A stretch of 64,000 nucleotides of DNA from the NCBI RefSeq assembly GCF_032191465.1, contig NZ_JAQOUE010000001.1, positions 558,001 to 622,000 on the forward strand, written 5' to 3'. Origin of the DNA: Candidatus Nitronereus thalassa. GTDB taxonomy: Bacteria > Nitrospirota > Nitrospiria > Nitrospirales > UBA8639. Below the pieces are notes generated by a model, which saw nothing but the letters and a program-made list of their open reading frames with translations, did not search any database and was not told where the DNA came from. Shown here piece after piece: positions 26,968 to 36,711 of the stretch. The translations under genes and the position numbers were made by a program. Within the stretch, counting starts at the first letter, position 1, and each line of letters opens with the position of its first letter.

Positions 26968-27357
26968 ATGAAACAGCCTAGCTCGGAGAACTGGGAAGAG
27001 CGCCGTCGTTTTCCACGGCACACAATTTTACAAGGGATTCCAATTTCAACAGAAATAGAAACCATGAATAAAATTTTGCGATCCTGCAAATGTGTCAATC
27101 TTGGTACTCAAGGAGCTCTCATTGATTTTGGCGAAGACCAATGCCCCGAATTGCCTGTCCACAGTAAATTGTTTTTGAGCATTCACCTTGCGGGAGAAAG
27201 TGTCAAACTTCCCGGAATTGTCAGGCATCGCTACGGAAGTCGAATGGGGATATACTTTCCAATTGAAGGCGACCCACATTATGAAGAAGAACAAAAAGTG
27301 TTTGCTATTATTCTTCGGACCCTTGAACGGGGCATCGAGCGTCGAAGCCGACGCTGA
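26968..27357 (+). CDS. PilZ domain protein
   Basis: A small PilZ-type protein, expected to bind cyclic di-GMP. The motif RRRFPRH near the N-terminus supplies the RxxxR pair. The later VNLGTQGALIDFG stands where DxSxxG is usual, with the acid and Ser replaced by Asn and Thr-Gln, so binding may be weakened. LPGIVRHRYGSRMGIYFP is the typical closing beta hairpin. I prefer the ATG at 26968 (130 residues); the frame stays open to a TTG at 26887, and neither has a clear ribosome site. No neighbour suggests the regulated process. Confidence 0.8.
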   Translation: MKQPSSENWEERRRFPRHTILQGIPISTEIETMNKILRSCKCVNLGTQGALIDFGEDQCPELPVHSKLFLSIHLAGESVKLPGIVRHRYGSRMGIYFPIEGDPHYEEEQKVFAIILRTLERGIERRSRR

Positions 27358-27558
27358 CGCTAAATACCTCAGTTTTCCAGATCTATTTACTTCACAATAG
27401 TTTCCCACCCCCTATTTTCCGCTTCGCGGTCATACCATTGAGTCTCCCTTGTAGCCTTGGGACATTCTTTTCGTTTCTTGAACTATTCTGCTAGTCTAAG
27501 GGATATGAATTAGTCCAAGTGTTTGTGAACCTATTGACGACAACAAACGAAAGGTCTC

Positions 27559-28365
27559 ATGCCACGCCTTAAATATGTATTGCCTGTTTTTCTCTTCGGT
27601 GTTTCCCTTTTTTTAGGACATCCCAGTTATGGATTCCCTACGAGTCCTTCTGCTTGGACAAATTCGCAGTGGGAAGCGCGGTGCGCTAAAGTCCGAACTA
27701 CGTTCAATCCGGACTCTCCTCTGAGCAATACCCGACTCTCCCTCAATACCCAAGATCCACGATTTGTGGATTTTTTATATTGGGTATGGGCGAATAAGAT
27801 TACTGAGCACCAAGTTGAACAGGTGGGAGGGACTGAGTGGGACGGCCCCACAAACGGCGTCATCTTTCACTGGGCGCCAGGATCACGATGGGAAATGCAC
27901 ACGGTCGTACCATTCAAACATGCTATTCATCATATCGCCGAAGAGCACAACTGGGTGGATACCATGTTTAGCGATTTTTTTGATCAGTATAAAAAAAGTA
28001 CGGGAGTGAGCATCGCCCAACGATTATCGGCGGACAAAGCCCCAACCTGGGCTATGTTTTTGAAACACATCGGCGGTCCGGAAAGCCCGTACTATCGGTA
28101 TGTATTTCACCAAGAAAGCTTTATAGATACCAAAAACAAAAAAGTCATCATGGTTGGTGGCCAAGGAGTGGAATTTCATTATTCCTACGATCGATATATG
28201 CACGAAGTTAAAGAAGTCCTTACCGACTGCAAAGCATTTCAATTCTTTCAATTATACGATCACTATGGCCAAGGCTTTGCCTCAAAGCTCGGCTGGGCAG
28301 GACAACCTCTTCCCTTCACTGACAAACAACAGAGTCAAACAGGTCTCACCAATTCGAATAAATAA
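27559..28365 (+). CDS. Exported hypothetical protein, 268 aa
   Basis: Signal peptide at residues 1-25 (LKYVLPVFLFGVSLFLG, then HPSYG). The mature protein is aromatic- and His-rich, with VPFKHAIHHIAEEHNWVD near the middle and YRYVFHQESFIDTKNKKVIM later. It contains two mature cysteines (ARCAKV, LTDCKAF), which could form a disulfide. I do not recognise the family. The ATG follows an AAGG-type ribosome site. It stands alone, separated by about 200 bases upstream and 100 downstream. Confidence 0.75.
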   Translation: MPRLKYVLPVFLFGVSLFLGHPSYGFPTSPSAWTNSQWEARCAKVRTTFNPDSPLSNTRLSLNTQDPRFVDFLYWVWANKITEHQVEQVGGTEWDGPTNGVIFHWAPGSRWEMHTVVPFKHAIHHIAEEHNWVDTMFSDFFDQYKKSTGVSIAQRLSADKAPTWAMFLKHIGGPESPYYRYVFHQESFIDTKNKKVIMVGGQGVEFHYSYDRYMHEVKEVLTDCKAFQFFQLYDHYGQGFASKLGWAGQPLPFTDKQQSQTGLTNSNK

Positions 28366-28469
28366 CATCTTCTTTTGTAAGGAATATCTGGTAAAAATTT
28401 AGGGACACCTCCCCACACGTCCTTCCCCTGTTGCTTGCCCCAAGCACTCGTTCATGCGACACTTTGAGG

Positions 28470-29423
28470 ATGAATTCACCCTCCCTTTCGAATCAGACCC
28501 TCACACATCGCTTATATTGGGGGCTCGCTATCAATGCAGTGATTATTTTTGCGGAATTCACTGGCGGATATCTAGTGAATAGCATTGGATTGATGAGCGA
28601 TGCAGGCCACAATCTTATCGATCAAGGCTCGCTATTCCTCGCACTCTACGCCCATGTCCTTTCGGCTAAACCTGCGACAGAAGAACGAACCTTTGGTTAT
28701 CATCGCGCAGGAATTCTGGCAGCCTTTGTGAATGGATTAGTATTGATCATCACCGCCATAATTCTTGGGTATCTTGCTATCACACGATTATTCACACCCG
28801 TAGATATCCCAGGAGGCTGGGTCGTCGGGATCGCACTGGTCACCTTTGGGGCTAATTTAGCGGTGGCCTTGTTGCTTCAAGCCGGGGCTAAAGACGATCT
28901 GAATATTCGAGGGGCCTTTTGGCACATGCTGGCAGATGCATGGGTCTCACTGGGTGTCGTGTTATGTGGATTGGGAATTCTCTTCAAAGGTTGGACGTGG
29001 TTGGATCCAATGATTAGCGTGGTCATCGTCGGAGTGATCGTGAAGGGTTCCTGGCCAATTTTTAGAGAGTCATTAGAAGTCCTTTTGGAATCCACCCCAC
29101 CAGGAATCAAAACTGCACATATTGTGGACTCCATCGAGAAGATGAACGGGGTCGATAATGTTCACGATTTGCATATTTGGGCCGTTGAACCTCGACTAGT
29201 GATGCTGACTTGTCATGTAATGGTAAACCAGGACAGCACGCATTTAAAAGATGAATTGCTGGCCACGATACGTTCAATGGTGGCTTCAGAATTCGGAATT
29301 CACCATTTGACCATTCAACTTGAAACGGAATGTGCCCATACCACCGGCAGACATTGTGATTTAAACCAGCTTCCCATCCGTGAGGAGTCTCCCTCGAGCC
29401 ATCATCACATCCATTCTCACTAG
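28470..29423 (+). CDS. Cation diffusion facilitator (Zn/Co/Cd efflux, CzcD-like)
   Basis: A proton-driven divalent cation exporter of the inner membrane. Six transmembrane segments are predicted. The transport-site residues are visible in TM2 (SDAGHNLID) and TM5 (HMLADAW), the HxxxD/DxxxD arrangement typical of zinc-type members. The C-terminal cytoplasmic domain (VHDLHIWAVEPRLVMLTCHV) is followed by a metal-loving tail (CAHTTGRHC and SHHHIHSH). The ATG at 28470 gives 317 residues; the frame is open to a TTG at 28431. It converges on the PAP2 gene with a 4-base overlap. Confidence 0.95.
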   Translation: MNSPSLSNQTLTHRLYWGLAINAVIIFAEFTGGYLVNSIGLMSDAGHNLIDQGSLFLALYAHVLSAKPATEERTFGYHRAGILAAFVNGLVLIITAIILGYLAITRLFTPVDIPGGWVVGIALVTFGANLAVALLLQAGAKDDLNIRGAFWHMLADAWVSLGVVLCGLGILFKGWTWLDPMISVVIVGVIVKGSWPIFRESLEVLLESTPPGIKTAHIVDSIEKMNGVDNVHDLHIWAVEPRLVMLTCHVMVNQDSTHLKDELLATIRSMVASEFGIHHLTIQLETECAHTTGRHCDLNQLPIREESPSSHHHIHSH

Positions 29424-29980
29424 CCGATTATTTTTCTTCCTGATGGCCATTCATGTTGAAACCACTTCGAGCGAAACACCACATATCCTAACGTCATCCC
29501 TATCATAGCCCCTAACCCCCAACCGGCCAGCACATCTGTGGGATAATGGGCCCCGAGATAAATACGAGACACCCCGACCAGCATCATCATGATACCCACC
29601 ACCCACCTGGTCGACGGAAAAAGGACCCACAAGAATGCGGCCGCAGTGGCCGAGTTTATGGCGTGGTTCGAAGGCATACTGAACACCCCGCCGCACCCTA
29701 CGAGTTCTTGAATTTGAAGAAATGCCTGACAGGGTCGAGGCCGAGCAAAAAACAGCTTGAGCTGCATGCCAATAAAATCGCTAAGGCCAATGGTCAGCCC
29801 TAAAACGGAGGCAGCTAAGGCCCCTTGTTGCCAATTCAACCAACTGCGGTACCCCAAATACACTAAAGCCAGCACTATAAAATTTCTAGCATTGGAACAT
29901 TCCAACATGAACCAATCCATCAACGCCGACTGTCCCGACAAACCATTGATTTTTAAAAATAACGCGAGATCCCAATCCAT
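29420..29980 (-). CDS. PAP2 family phosphatase
   Basis: An integral membrane PAP2 phosphatase, the class that dephosphorylates undecaprenyl diphosphate or phosphatidate/lipid A. The three motifs are KLFFARPRP, MPSNHAINS and SRIYLGAHYPTDVLAG. The substrate cannot be told from sequence. The ATG at 29980 is preceded by GAGGAG at about 11 bases; the TTG at 29989 is too close to it. The gene is divergent from tatD, which starts about 95 bases away. Confidence 0.93.
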   Translation of the reverse strand: MDWDLALFLKINGLSGQSALMDWFMLECSNARNFIVLALVYLGYRSWLNWQQGALAASVLGLTIGLSDFIGMQLKLFFARPRPCQAFLQIQELVGCGGVFSMPSNHAINSATAAAFLWVLFPSTRWVVGIMMMLVGVSRIYLGAHYPTDVLAGWGLGAMIGMTLGYVVFRSKWFQHEWPSGRKIIG

Positions 29981-30075
29981 AAAAGTCAATCTCCTCTAAG
30001 CCTTCTTTGATCTTCCATGATGTGTTAGGATCGGGAGCCCAAGAATGAAAATGTGTGTGAAAGGGAAAATTTTCC

Positions 30076-30855
30076 ATGCTGATTGATAGTCATGTCCATT
30101 TAGATGATCCCCGCTACGATCAAGATCGTGACGCCGTATTCCAACGCGCGCAGGAAGCAGGGGTCGAAGCGTTTGTGACTATTGGGTGCGATCTTTCCAC
30201 AAGTCAATCCGCCGCTGCGCTGGCGGACTTTCACGAAAATGTCTTTGCGACGATTGGAGTGCATCCTCACGAAAGCAAAGAAATCGTTGATGGCTGGTAT
30301 GATGAATTCCGTCGGTTGGCGCAACACCCCAAGGTCGTAGCCTATGGGGAAATAGGTTTGGATTATCATTATGACCACTCTCCTAGGGTTACCCAACGTC
30401 TACGATTTCGTGAACAAATCCAGCTGGCGAAGGAACTCCAACTGCCAATGGTGATCCATACCCGAGAAGCCCAGGAAGACACCATTTCCATACTCAAAGA
30501 AGAAGGCGCCGCGGATGTCGGTGGAGTATTCCACTGTTTTTCCGGCGATGCGTGGCTCGCGAAAGACGCATTAGACCTTGGATTTTACCTGAGTTTTTCC
30601 GGGGTTATTACATTTAAGAATGCCACGATGCTCCGGGACATTATCAAAACGGTTCCGTTAGATCGGATGATGGTGGAAACCGACTGTCCCTACCTGACCC
30701 CTGTGCCCTATCGCGGAAAACGAAATGAACCGGCATTTGTACGCCAGGTCGCCGAAACTATTTCCACCCTTGTGGAATCTGACACGCTCAATGCTTTAGA
30801 AAAAGTCTCTCAAGCCACTGTGGAGAATACTAAACGATTATTTAAAATCCCCTAA
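30076..30855 (+). CDS. tatD: TatD family metal-dependent hydrolase
   Basis: Cytoplasmic metal-dependent deoxyribonuclease of the amidohydrolase fold. Metal-binding residues appear in order: DSHVHLDD at the N-terminus, GEIGLDYHYD, VIHTREAQ, FHCFSGDA, and ETDCPYLTPVPYRGKRNEP. 259 residues is standard. Its 3' end overlaps the convergent NYN-domain gene by 14 bases. Confidence 0.95.
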   Translation: MLIDSHVHLDDPRYDQDRDAVFQRAQEAGVEAFVTIGCDLSTSQSAAALADFHENVFATIGVHPHESKEIVDGWYDEFRRLAQHPKVVAYGEIGLDYHYDHSPRVTQRLRFREQIQLAKELQLPMVIHTREAQEDTISILKEEGAADVGGVFHCFSGDAWLAKDALDLGFYLSFSGVITFKNATMLRDIIKTVPLDRMMVETDCPYLTPVPYRGKRNEPAFVRQVAETISTLVESDTLNALEKVSQATVENTKRLFKIP

Positions 30856-31393
30856 GTTGTCGATTCCGGTTTCGTTGGGCTTTGGGAAGTTTGCGTGGAT
30901 TACCTTTTTTGTTTGGTCGTCGCAATGGCACTTCCTCTTCGACTTTTCCATACACGGCTGATGTTAGCGGTTTTGCCGTTCGCCCAGAAGTTAACCCATT
31001 ATTTCCTGCCGATTGCAGTTTGCCTTGAAATTCCTTGGCACTGATCGTCAACGCACCATGAGCTTTTGCCGTGGCGACAACCTCCAAATCCGAGGAAACC
31101 ACGACGCAATCACGCGTATACTTCCTGGTCATGCCCTGAATGACTTGGTCTGCCCGTTCCCCTTCTCTTGTAAAAAGCACCTGAACGCCTGAACGATGTT
31201 CCCGGCATTCCCCATGAGGTTGCCGCCATGCATCAAACACCACGGTCAAGGAATGTCCTTTGCGGTGGCTATATCGGGATAAGTCCTGAATAAGGCGTTC
31301 TCGACATTGCTCACTTTCTTGGGAAGAAGATTTTCCGCTCCACCCACGTACACCCAGAATATTATATCCATCGACAATAACATGCATGGCCAT
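30842..31393 (-). CDS. YacP-like NYN domain ribonuclease
   Basis: PIN-like NYN/YacP domain protein, the family of the B. subtilis endoribonuclease Rae1. Acidic positions are visible in HVIVDGYNILG, LTVVFDAW, EGERADQVIQGM and VVVSSDLEV. The C-terminal 45 residues are basic and low in complexity (RRPNKKGNPRKLPKAQRNRNRQ), suggesting RNA contact. I prefer the start at 31393 (MAMHVIVDGY) over the longer frame to 31432. It is convergent with tatD and overlaps it by 14 bases. Confidence 0.88.
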   Translation of the reverse strand: MAMHVIVDGYNILGVRGWSGKSSSQESEQCRERLIQDLSRYSHRKGHSLTVVFDAWRQPHGECREHRSGVQVLFTREGERADQVIQGMTRKYTRDCVVVSSDLEVVATAKAHGALTISAKEFQGKLQSAGNNGLTSGRTAKPLTSAVYGKVEEEVPLRRPNKKGNPRKLPKAQRNRNRQLRGF

Positions 31394-31510
31394 ACCGAGC
31401 CTCACGCTAACGTACCGACCATACACTGTCAAACCAGGTCTAAGACTTAGGTCTATCTTGACAATACCCCCATCTTCTGAGAAAACAAAAAGAAAGCCTA
31501 CCCATCAACG

Positions 31511-32917
31511 ATGATCCATCGCATACTCATTTCTCTCATTATTCCGATTGGATTTCTCCTGTTACTGCCACCAGGAGTCGTTCAGCATTCCGCACATTCG
31601 GCCATTTCAAATACAAGCTCTGAACACCCGGCTCCCATCGTGGTCGCCAGGGGAACCCAGAAATCCTCACGAAAGTCATCACCCCTTACCGTCACCAATG
31701 TTCGCTACCATGCTCATAAAAAATATACACGAGTAGTGTTGGATCTACCGGCTCGAGCTATTCTCCAGGAATCCAAAAATGATAAGAACCAGACGGCCAC
31801 GATCATTCTTGCAAAGTCTCAACTCAGTTCTCGTGCGCTTAAAAAAATTCGACACCGTAAATTTCCTCACGCCATTTCCATCTTCGAAGGTTCTACGCAA
31901 ACAGTCATCCTCACACTTGACCTCACGTCCTTATCCAAATATGAGTTGCAAACTCTTCGCAAACCGAACCGTGTGGTTGTAGATTTATATTATTCCAAAA
32001 AGACACCTCTGGTAACCTCAAAACGTCCGACGCCAGCACCAAAGACAGGCTCTGTGAAAGCACCACAAAAATCCCCAGCGAAAGAAACGCCTAAACCGTC
32101 AAAAGAACCTCCCAAAACTGCCATGTCGCCCCTGGAACCGGAGGCATCAATTTCTCAAAACCCAAACCCAAAAGAGGCGGATCAAGGCACCGCTGGCCCA
32201 ACTAGCCCATCGGGAAATCTCGTCAAAAATTTCAAAGATCTCGTGGTGGTCATCGACCCAGGACATGGAGGAAAAGACCCTGGTGCCACAGGTAAGAAAG
32301 GAACTCAAGAAAAACACATTACCTTAAAAATTGGGAGTTATCTCAAAGAGTTGATTCAGAGTCGGCTCGGGGCCCACGTCCTCATGACAAGGGAAAAAGA
32401 CATCTTTCTAGATTTAGAAAAGCGTGTGGAATTTGCAAATAAGAAAAAAGCCGATCTCTTTATATCCATTCATGTGAACTCACATCCCCAACGATCGATT
32501 AAAGGTCTTGAAATCTATCATTTCGGGAAAGCCAGCGATCCTCGTGCCCTGGAAGTGGCGGCACGGGAAAATGGTATGAAGCTCGAAGACGATGCGCCTC
32601 CTTGGCAATTTATCATTGCCGATAAATTAAACGATCAAAAAATCGAACAATCACAGACCTTTGCCTGGACTACAAATAAAACCCTGGTCAAGGCCTTGAC
32701 CGCCTCGTATAAGGTCAAAGATCATGGGGTGAAAACTGCGCCATTCTATGTGCTTCGTTTTACCACGATGCCAAGTATTTTGGCCGAAGTCGCCTTTGTT
32801 TCTAACCCGGATGATGAAAACCGCTTGCGAAGCAAGGCCTTCCAAAAACAACTGGCTGAAGGCATGTATCAAGCCATTTATTCATATCTAAAAACCTCCT
32901 TCCCCACCTTATCTTAA
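31511..32917 (+). CDS. N-acetylmuramoyl-L-alanine amidase with AMIN domain
   Basis: AmiC-type periplasmic cell-wall hydrolase that cuts the MurNAc-L-Ala bond during daughter-cell separation. There is a signal peptide (1-30). An AMIN domain (about 55-165, TVTNVRYHAHKKYTRVVLDL) is followed by a Pro/Lys-rich linker (about 170-235), then amidase_3. Zinc ligands are His in DPGHGG, Glu in GTQEKH and His in SIHVNSH; the catalytic Glu is in LAEVAFVSNP. The blocking-helix region is probably the PPWQFIIADKLNDQK segment, as in regulated amidases. truA follows 77 bases downstream on the same strand. Confidence 0.95.
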   Translation: MIHRILISLIIPIGFLLLLPPGVVQHSAHSAISNTSSEHPAPIVVARGTQKSSRKSSPLTVTNVRYHAHKKYTRVVLDLPARAILQESKNDKNQTATIILAKSQLSSRALKKIRHRKFPHAISIFEGSTQTVILTLDLTSLSKYELQTLRKPNRVVVDLYYSKKTPLVTSKRPTPAPKTGSVKAPQKSPAKETPKPSKEPPKTAMSPLEPEASISQNPNPKEADQGTAGPTSPSGNLVKNFKDLVVVIDPGHGGKDPGATGKKGTQEKHITLKIGSYLKELIQSRLGAHVLMTREKDIFLDLEKRVEFANKKKADLFISIHVNSHPQRSIKGLEIYHFGKASDPRALEVAARENGMKLEDDAPPWQFIIADKLNDQKIEQSQTFAWTTNKTLVKALTASYKVKDHGVKTAPFYVLRFTTMPSILAEVAFVSNPDDENRLRSKAFQKQLAEGMYQAIYSYLKTSFPTLS

Positions 32918-32994
32918 TCCGGTATTCTAGGATTACTCCAAAAACATTCACCTCGGAATAACAACGAGGAACTCACAAGACATTCCCAACGCCC

Positions 32995-33765
32995 ATGCAA
33001 ACCTATAAGCTGACCATTGAATATGACGGCACGGCCTATGCCGGTTGGCAACGCCAACCTAACCACCCTACGATTCAAAGCACCATTGAGGACGCCATCT
33101 TGCAAATTTCCCAGGTCCGGGTTCCCACTGTTGCAGCTGGTCGAACCGATGCAGGTGTCCATGCACTGGGGCAGGTCGTCAGTTTTCGGTCAGAATCATC
33201 AATCTCTCCCCATGAATGGACTCGGGCACTCAATGGAGTTCTTCCCAATGATATTTGCGTACATCAAACGGAAGTGGTTTCCAATTCATTTCACGCCCGG
33301 TATAGCGCCAGACAAAAAACCTATGAATACCACATTCTAAATCATCCAATCAGACCAGTTCTCGATCGTCTTCGATGTTGGCATATTCCTAAGCTCTTAG
33401 ATCTTTCTTCACTCCAGGCGGCGGCTCGAATTTTCCAAGGCCAACATAACTTTTCCTCGTTCCAAGGATCACCCACCGACAATCAAAACCCCGTCTGCAA
33501 GATGAATAGGGTGAACATTGTGGCAAACCCCCCGATCATTCGCCTTACATTTCAGGCAGACCGATTTCTTAAACAAATGATACGAGCTATTGTGGGTACG
33601 CTAGTAGAAGTTGGACATGGAAAACGCTCCCCAAGTGAAATACCGACTATTTTGGAGGCCCACGACCGCTGTGCGGCAGGAAAAACCGCACCGCCTTATG
33701 GCTTATATCTACTGAAGGTGGATTATGATGAAGAAAAGGAGAGAGAAAACTTTGGGAATCTATAA
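32995..33765 (+). CDS. truA: tRNA pseudouridine synthase A
   Basis: Converts uridines 38-40 of the tRNA anticodon arm to pseudouridine. 256 residues, with the TruA landmarks YKLTIEYDGTAYAGWQRQP, the catalytic Asp in AAGRTDAGVHALGQV, HARYSARQKTYEYHI and FLKQMIRAIVGTLVEVGHGK. The ATG opens directly into the first beta strand. It converges on the cupredoxin gene at 33760 with a 6-base overlap. Confidence 0.97.
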   Translation: MQTYKLTIEYDGTAYAGWQRQPNHPTIQSTIEDAILQISQVRVPTVAAGRTDAGVHALGQVVSFRSESSISPHEWTRALNGVLPNDICVHQTEVVSNSFHARYSARQKTYEYHILNHPIRPVLDRLRCWHIPKLLDLSSLQAAARIFQGQHNFSSFQGSPTDNQNPVCKMNRVNIVANPPIIRLTFQADRFLKQMIRAIVGTLVEVGHGKRSPSEIPTILEAHDRCAAGKTAPPYGLYLLKVDYDEEKERENFGNL

Positions 33766-34161
33766 TTCCGTGGAATTGAAATTTTGAGAAGGTTCCCGTT
33801 CAACCACAATCAGCCCACGCATAAAAGGATGAATATTACAATGATAAGGATAATATCCTGGCGGCAATTCACTCACGGTAAACTGTTCTCCTGGTTGAAG
33901 GTGACCCGAATGAAAAATGCAACCTTTACGCTCCCCACAGCCATCATGGGTGATGGTATGTGATTGCATCGAGCGATTCTCCCATTGAACAATTTGTCCG
34001 GCCTGAAGATTAATCGACGCTGGAAAATAAAACGGCTCCTGGTCAAGGAGGACAATCTGCAATTTGCCGAGCACGGCAAACCCCGCTGGAACTCCCAATA
34101 ATCCAGAAGCCCCTGCCACAACAATTAAAATGACAAGTTTCTTTAATATTTTTCTGAACAT
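33760..34161 (-). CDS. Exported plastocyanin-like cupredoxin
   Basis: 133 residues with an N-terminal signal or anchor (RKILKKLVILIVVAGASGLLG). The cupredoxin domain has its type 1 copper ligands in SHTITH and in YHCNIHPFMRG (Cys, His, Met), the ordinary short Cys-x2-His loop. An extra CGERKGC pair may form a disulfide. Likely a periplasmic electron carrier or copper handler. It stands alone, with about 220 bases of intergenic DNA on its upstream side. Confidence 0.9.
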   Translation of the reverse strand: MFRKILKKLVILIVVAGASGLLGVPAGFAVLGKLQIVLLDQEPFYFPASINLQAGQIVQWENRSMQSHTITHDGCGERKGCIFHSGHLQPGEQFTVSELPPGYYPYHCNIHPFMRGLIVVEREPSQNFNSTEL

Positions 34162-34380
34162 TCTCGTGAACTCCTTATATTTTATCTTACAGGGCCCAGG
34201 GTGATCAGTAAATGCCCTGTTATTGAATATATCGCTTACTTACCCAATGGCCTTAGCAGCCCATTCCTTCGACAACATCTTAATTCCTTGATGACATAAC
34301 TCCAATCCAGGAGTAAAATTTTCATAGGGCTATAGGTTTTTAAAAGCCTGCTCCTAAAAATCCTACAAAAGGATTCTCTC

Positions 34381-35640
34381 ATGATTATTCCAGAATTAGA
34401 TCACCCCACACTGCATCTTGCCATGGCCCAATTTGACCTGGCAGCTGAGGCCATGAACCTCGACCCACGGTTTCGTGAGCGCCTAAAAACTCCCCAACGA
34501 TCTTTGATGGTGGCTCTGCCAATACGAATGGACAATGGGAATGTGAAAATGTTTATGGGATATCGCGTGCAACACGATTCCGCTCGTGGACCTTCCAAAG
34601 GCGGTGTTCGCTACCATCCCGATGTCAACCTGGGGGAAGTGGCGGCCCTGGCCATGTGGATGACATGGAAAACCGCTTTGGCTGGACTTCCCTATGGCGG
34701 AGCAAAGGGGGGAATCTCCGTAGACCCCAATCAACTCTCACAATCTGAATTGGAACGACTCACACGACGATACGTGGCAGAAATTTTTCCATTAATGGGA
34801 CCGGACAAGGACATTCCCGCTACGGATATTGGCACTAACCAACAAATCATGGCCTGGATGATGGATACCTATAGCCAACAAGTCGGGTTTTCCGTACCTG
34901 GATCGGTCACGGGTAAACCCCTATCGATTGGCGGGAGTCTTGGACGGGAAGAAGCAACCGGACGGGGTGTCGTAGACGTCACACTCGAAGCCCTACATTA
35001 TAAAGGCATTAAAATTCATGATACGACCGCCGTCATACAAGGATTTGGCAATGTGGGGTCTCACACAGCTCGTATTTTGCATGAGGCCGGAGCTAGGGTT
35101 ATCGGAGTGAGCGATGTTACTGGGGGGTTATACAACCAAGCCGGGTTAAATATCGACGATATTTTTCAACAACATAAATTCGGCATTCCCATAGCGGAAA
35201 TGAAAGTCGGTGATCACTTGACCAATGAAGAGTTGCTCACGCTGGATTGTACGGTTCTCATCCCCGCCGCGCTCTCAGAGCAAATAACGGTCAAAAACGC
35301 CTCACACCTGCGATGCCAAATTCTCACTGAAGCCGCTAATGGCCCCACAACCTTGGAGGCAGACGAGATTCTCCATGACCGCAACGTGTTTATTATCCCG
35401 GACATTTTGGCGAATTCTGGTGGAGTTATCGTTTCATACTTCGAATGGGTTCAAGATGTTCAACGATTTTTTTGGAATGAAGGAGATATACGGCAACGGT
35501 TGCAGGAAATTATTACTTCCGCCTTTCACCGCTCGTTGCTGTTTTCACGAGAAAAGAAAACCACCATGCGACTGGCCGCTCTGATGAGTGGTATCGATCA
35601 AGTGGCACAGGCCCATGCTGTTAGAGGGCTCTATCCTTAA
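34381..35640 (+). CDS. Glutamate dehydrogenase (Glu/Leu/Phe/Val family)
   Basis: Interconverts glutamate with 2-oxoglutarate and ammonium using NAD(P). 419 residues is the normal length of the hexameric short form. Conserved segments: SKGGVRYHPDV, the catalytic region LPYGGAKGGI with its lysines, DIPATDIGT, and the nucleotide loop IQGFGNVGSHTA near residue 220. NSGGVIVSYFEWVQ is typical of the family. The ATG has an AGGA ribosome site (AAAAGGATTCTCTC). It converges on the aldolase gene, with a hairpin between them. Confidence 0.94.
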   Translation: MIIPELDHPTLHLAMAQFDLAAEAMNLDPRFRERLKTPQRSLMVALPIRMDNGNVKMFMGYRVQHDSARGPSKGGVRYHPDVNLGEVAALAMWMTWKTALAGLPYGGAKGGISVDPNQLSQSELERLTRRYVAEIFPLMGPDKDIPATDIGTNQQIMAWMMDTYSQQVGFSVPGSVTGKPLSIGGSLGREEATGRGVVDVTLEALHYKGIKIHDTTAVIQGFGNVGSHTARILHEAGARVIGVSDVTGGLYNQAGLNIDDIFQQHKFGIPIAEMKVGDHLTNEELLTLDCTVLIPAALSEQITVKNASHLRCQILTEAANGPTTLEADEILHDRNVFIIPDILANSGGVIVSYFEWVQDVQRFFWNEGDIRQRLQEIITSAFHRSLLFSREKKTTMRLAALMSGIDQVAQAHAVRGLYP

Positions 35641-35682
35641 AGAAACACAGCCTATAGAGAAAAAGAGGGATAGGGTTAGAAA

Positions 35683-35716
35683 CCTGAGGAAGATCATTAA
35701 GAATATCTTCCCCAGG
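35683..35716. terminator. Hairpin between convergent gdh and aldolase genes
   Basis: CCTGAGGAAGAT and ATCTTCCCCAGG pair over 11 of 12 positions around a 10-base loop, midway between two convergent stop codons. There is no T-run on either side, so it is a possible bidirectional transcript end rather than a classic intrinsic terminator. Confidence 0.45.
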
Positions 35717-35729
35717 CCCTAGAGGGAGA

Positions 35730-36653
35730 TTAGGCAATTTCTCCAGAATAAATTTTCATCACAGTCTCTAAAAACTTGAGAGCTTCCGGTTTGGACCGTT
35801 GGAAAGAATTACGACCAATAATCGACCCAAACCCTCCCCCATCACGAATCGCTCGAGCCTCGTCAAAAATCTTCTGATCTTCACCTTTGGCTCCACCCGA
35901 GAAAATCACGATTCTTCGACCATCAAATGCGCTTTGCACAACATGACGAATGCGGTCTGTGGGGGTACTTATGGGAATTTTTTCAGCCTCGTACACTTTT
36001 TTGGCCTCGGCTTGTTCAATATGATCGGTAGGCACTTTTACTTTAATGATATGGGCGCCGAGTTGAGCCGCAATCTGTGCCGCATAACAGGCCACATCAA
36101 TGCCGGTTTGGCCGGCTTTGCTTAAGGTACCACCGCGAGGATAGGACCATACTACTACCGCCAGACCAACGGATCTGGCCTCCAAGGCAATTTCTCGTAA
36201 ATTCTCATACATCTCTTGGCTATAGGCCGAACCGGGATAGATGGTATATCCGACGGCACAACACCCTAAGCGCAGCGCATCATCCACACTGCCCGTCACT
36301 GCTTGGTTAGGATCATCATCGCCATACAATGAATCACTGTTGTTGAGTTTGAGGATAAGCGGAATTTGACCAGCGAACTCCGCGGCCCCAGCTTCTAAAA
36401 ACCCCAACGGAGCCGCATAGGCATTACAACCAGCTTCTATGCCTAATTGAAAGTGATAGTGAGGGTTATACCCTGGTGGATTCGGCGCAAAACTCCTGGC
36501 CGGCCCATGCTCAAATCCCTGGTCTACAGGAAGAATCACCAATCGCCCCGTACCACCCAAACGGCCACTCATGAGGAGTCTGGCTAAATTCGCACGAATG
36601 CCTGGCGCATCGCTTTGATAATAACTCAAGATTTCTTGAACCCTCTTGGTCAT
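35730..36653 (-). CDS. Class I fructose-bisphosphate aldolase (DhnA/FbaB type)
   Basis: Schiff-base aldolase that cleaves or forms fructose 1,6-bisphosphate. Archaeal/DhnA-type features include ILPVDQGFEHGP, LKLNNSDSLY, the region VVVWSYPRGG, the probable Schiff-base lysine in AHIIKVKVPTD and the phosphate-binding FSGGAKGED and GRNSFQR. With FBPase at 39908 it supplies gluconeogenesis. The ATG at 36653 is taken as start; the frame is open to a GTG at 36671. A perfect 16-bp palindrome lies about 60 bases upstream. Confidence 0.93.
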   Translation of the reverse strand: MTKRVQEILSYYQSDAPGIRANLARLLMSGRLGGTGRLVILPVDQGFEHGPARSFAPNPPGYNPHYHFQLGIEAGCNAYAAPLGFLEAGAAEFAGQIPLILKLNNSDSLYGDDDPNQAVTGSVDDALRLGCCAVGYTIYPGSAYSQEMYENLREIALEARSVGLAVVVWSYPRGGTLSKAGQTGIDVACYAAQIAAQLGAHIIKVKVPTDHIEQAEAKKVYEAEKIPISTPTDRIRHVVQSAFDGRRIVIFSGGAKGEDQKIFDEARAIRDGGGFGSIIGRNSFQRSKPEALKFLETVMKIYSGEIA

Positions 36654-36711
36654 CCTGAACCCTTCACTCACGAGCAGGCCCTCCTGTAGATAGTGAAAAT
36701 TACAAGCGAAA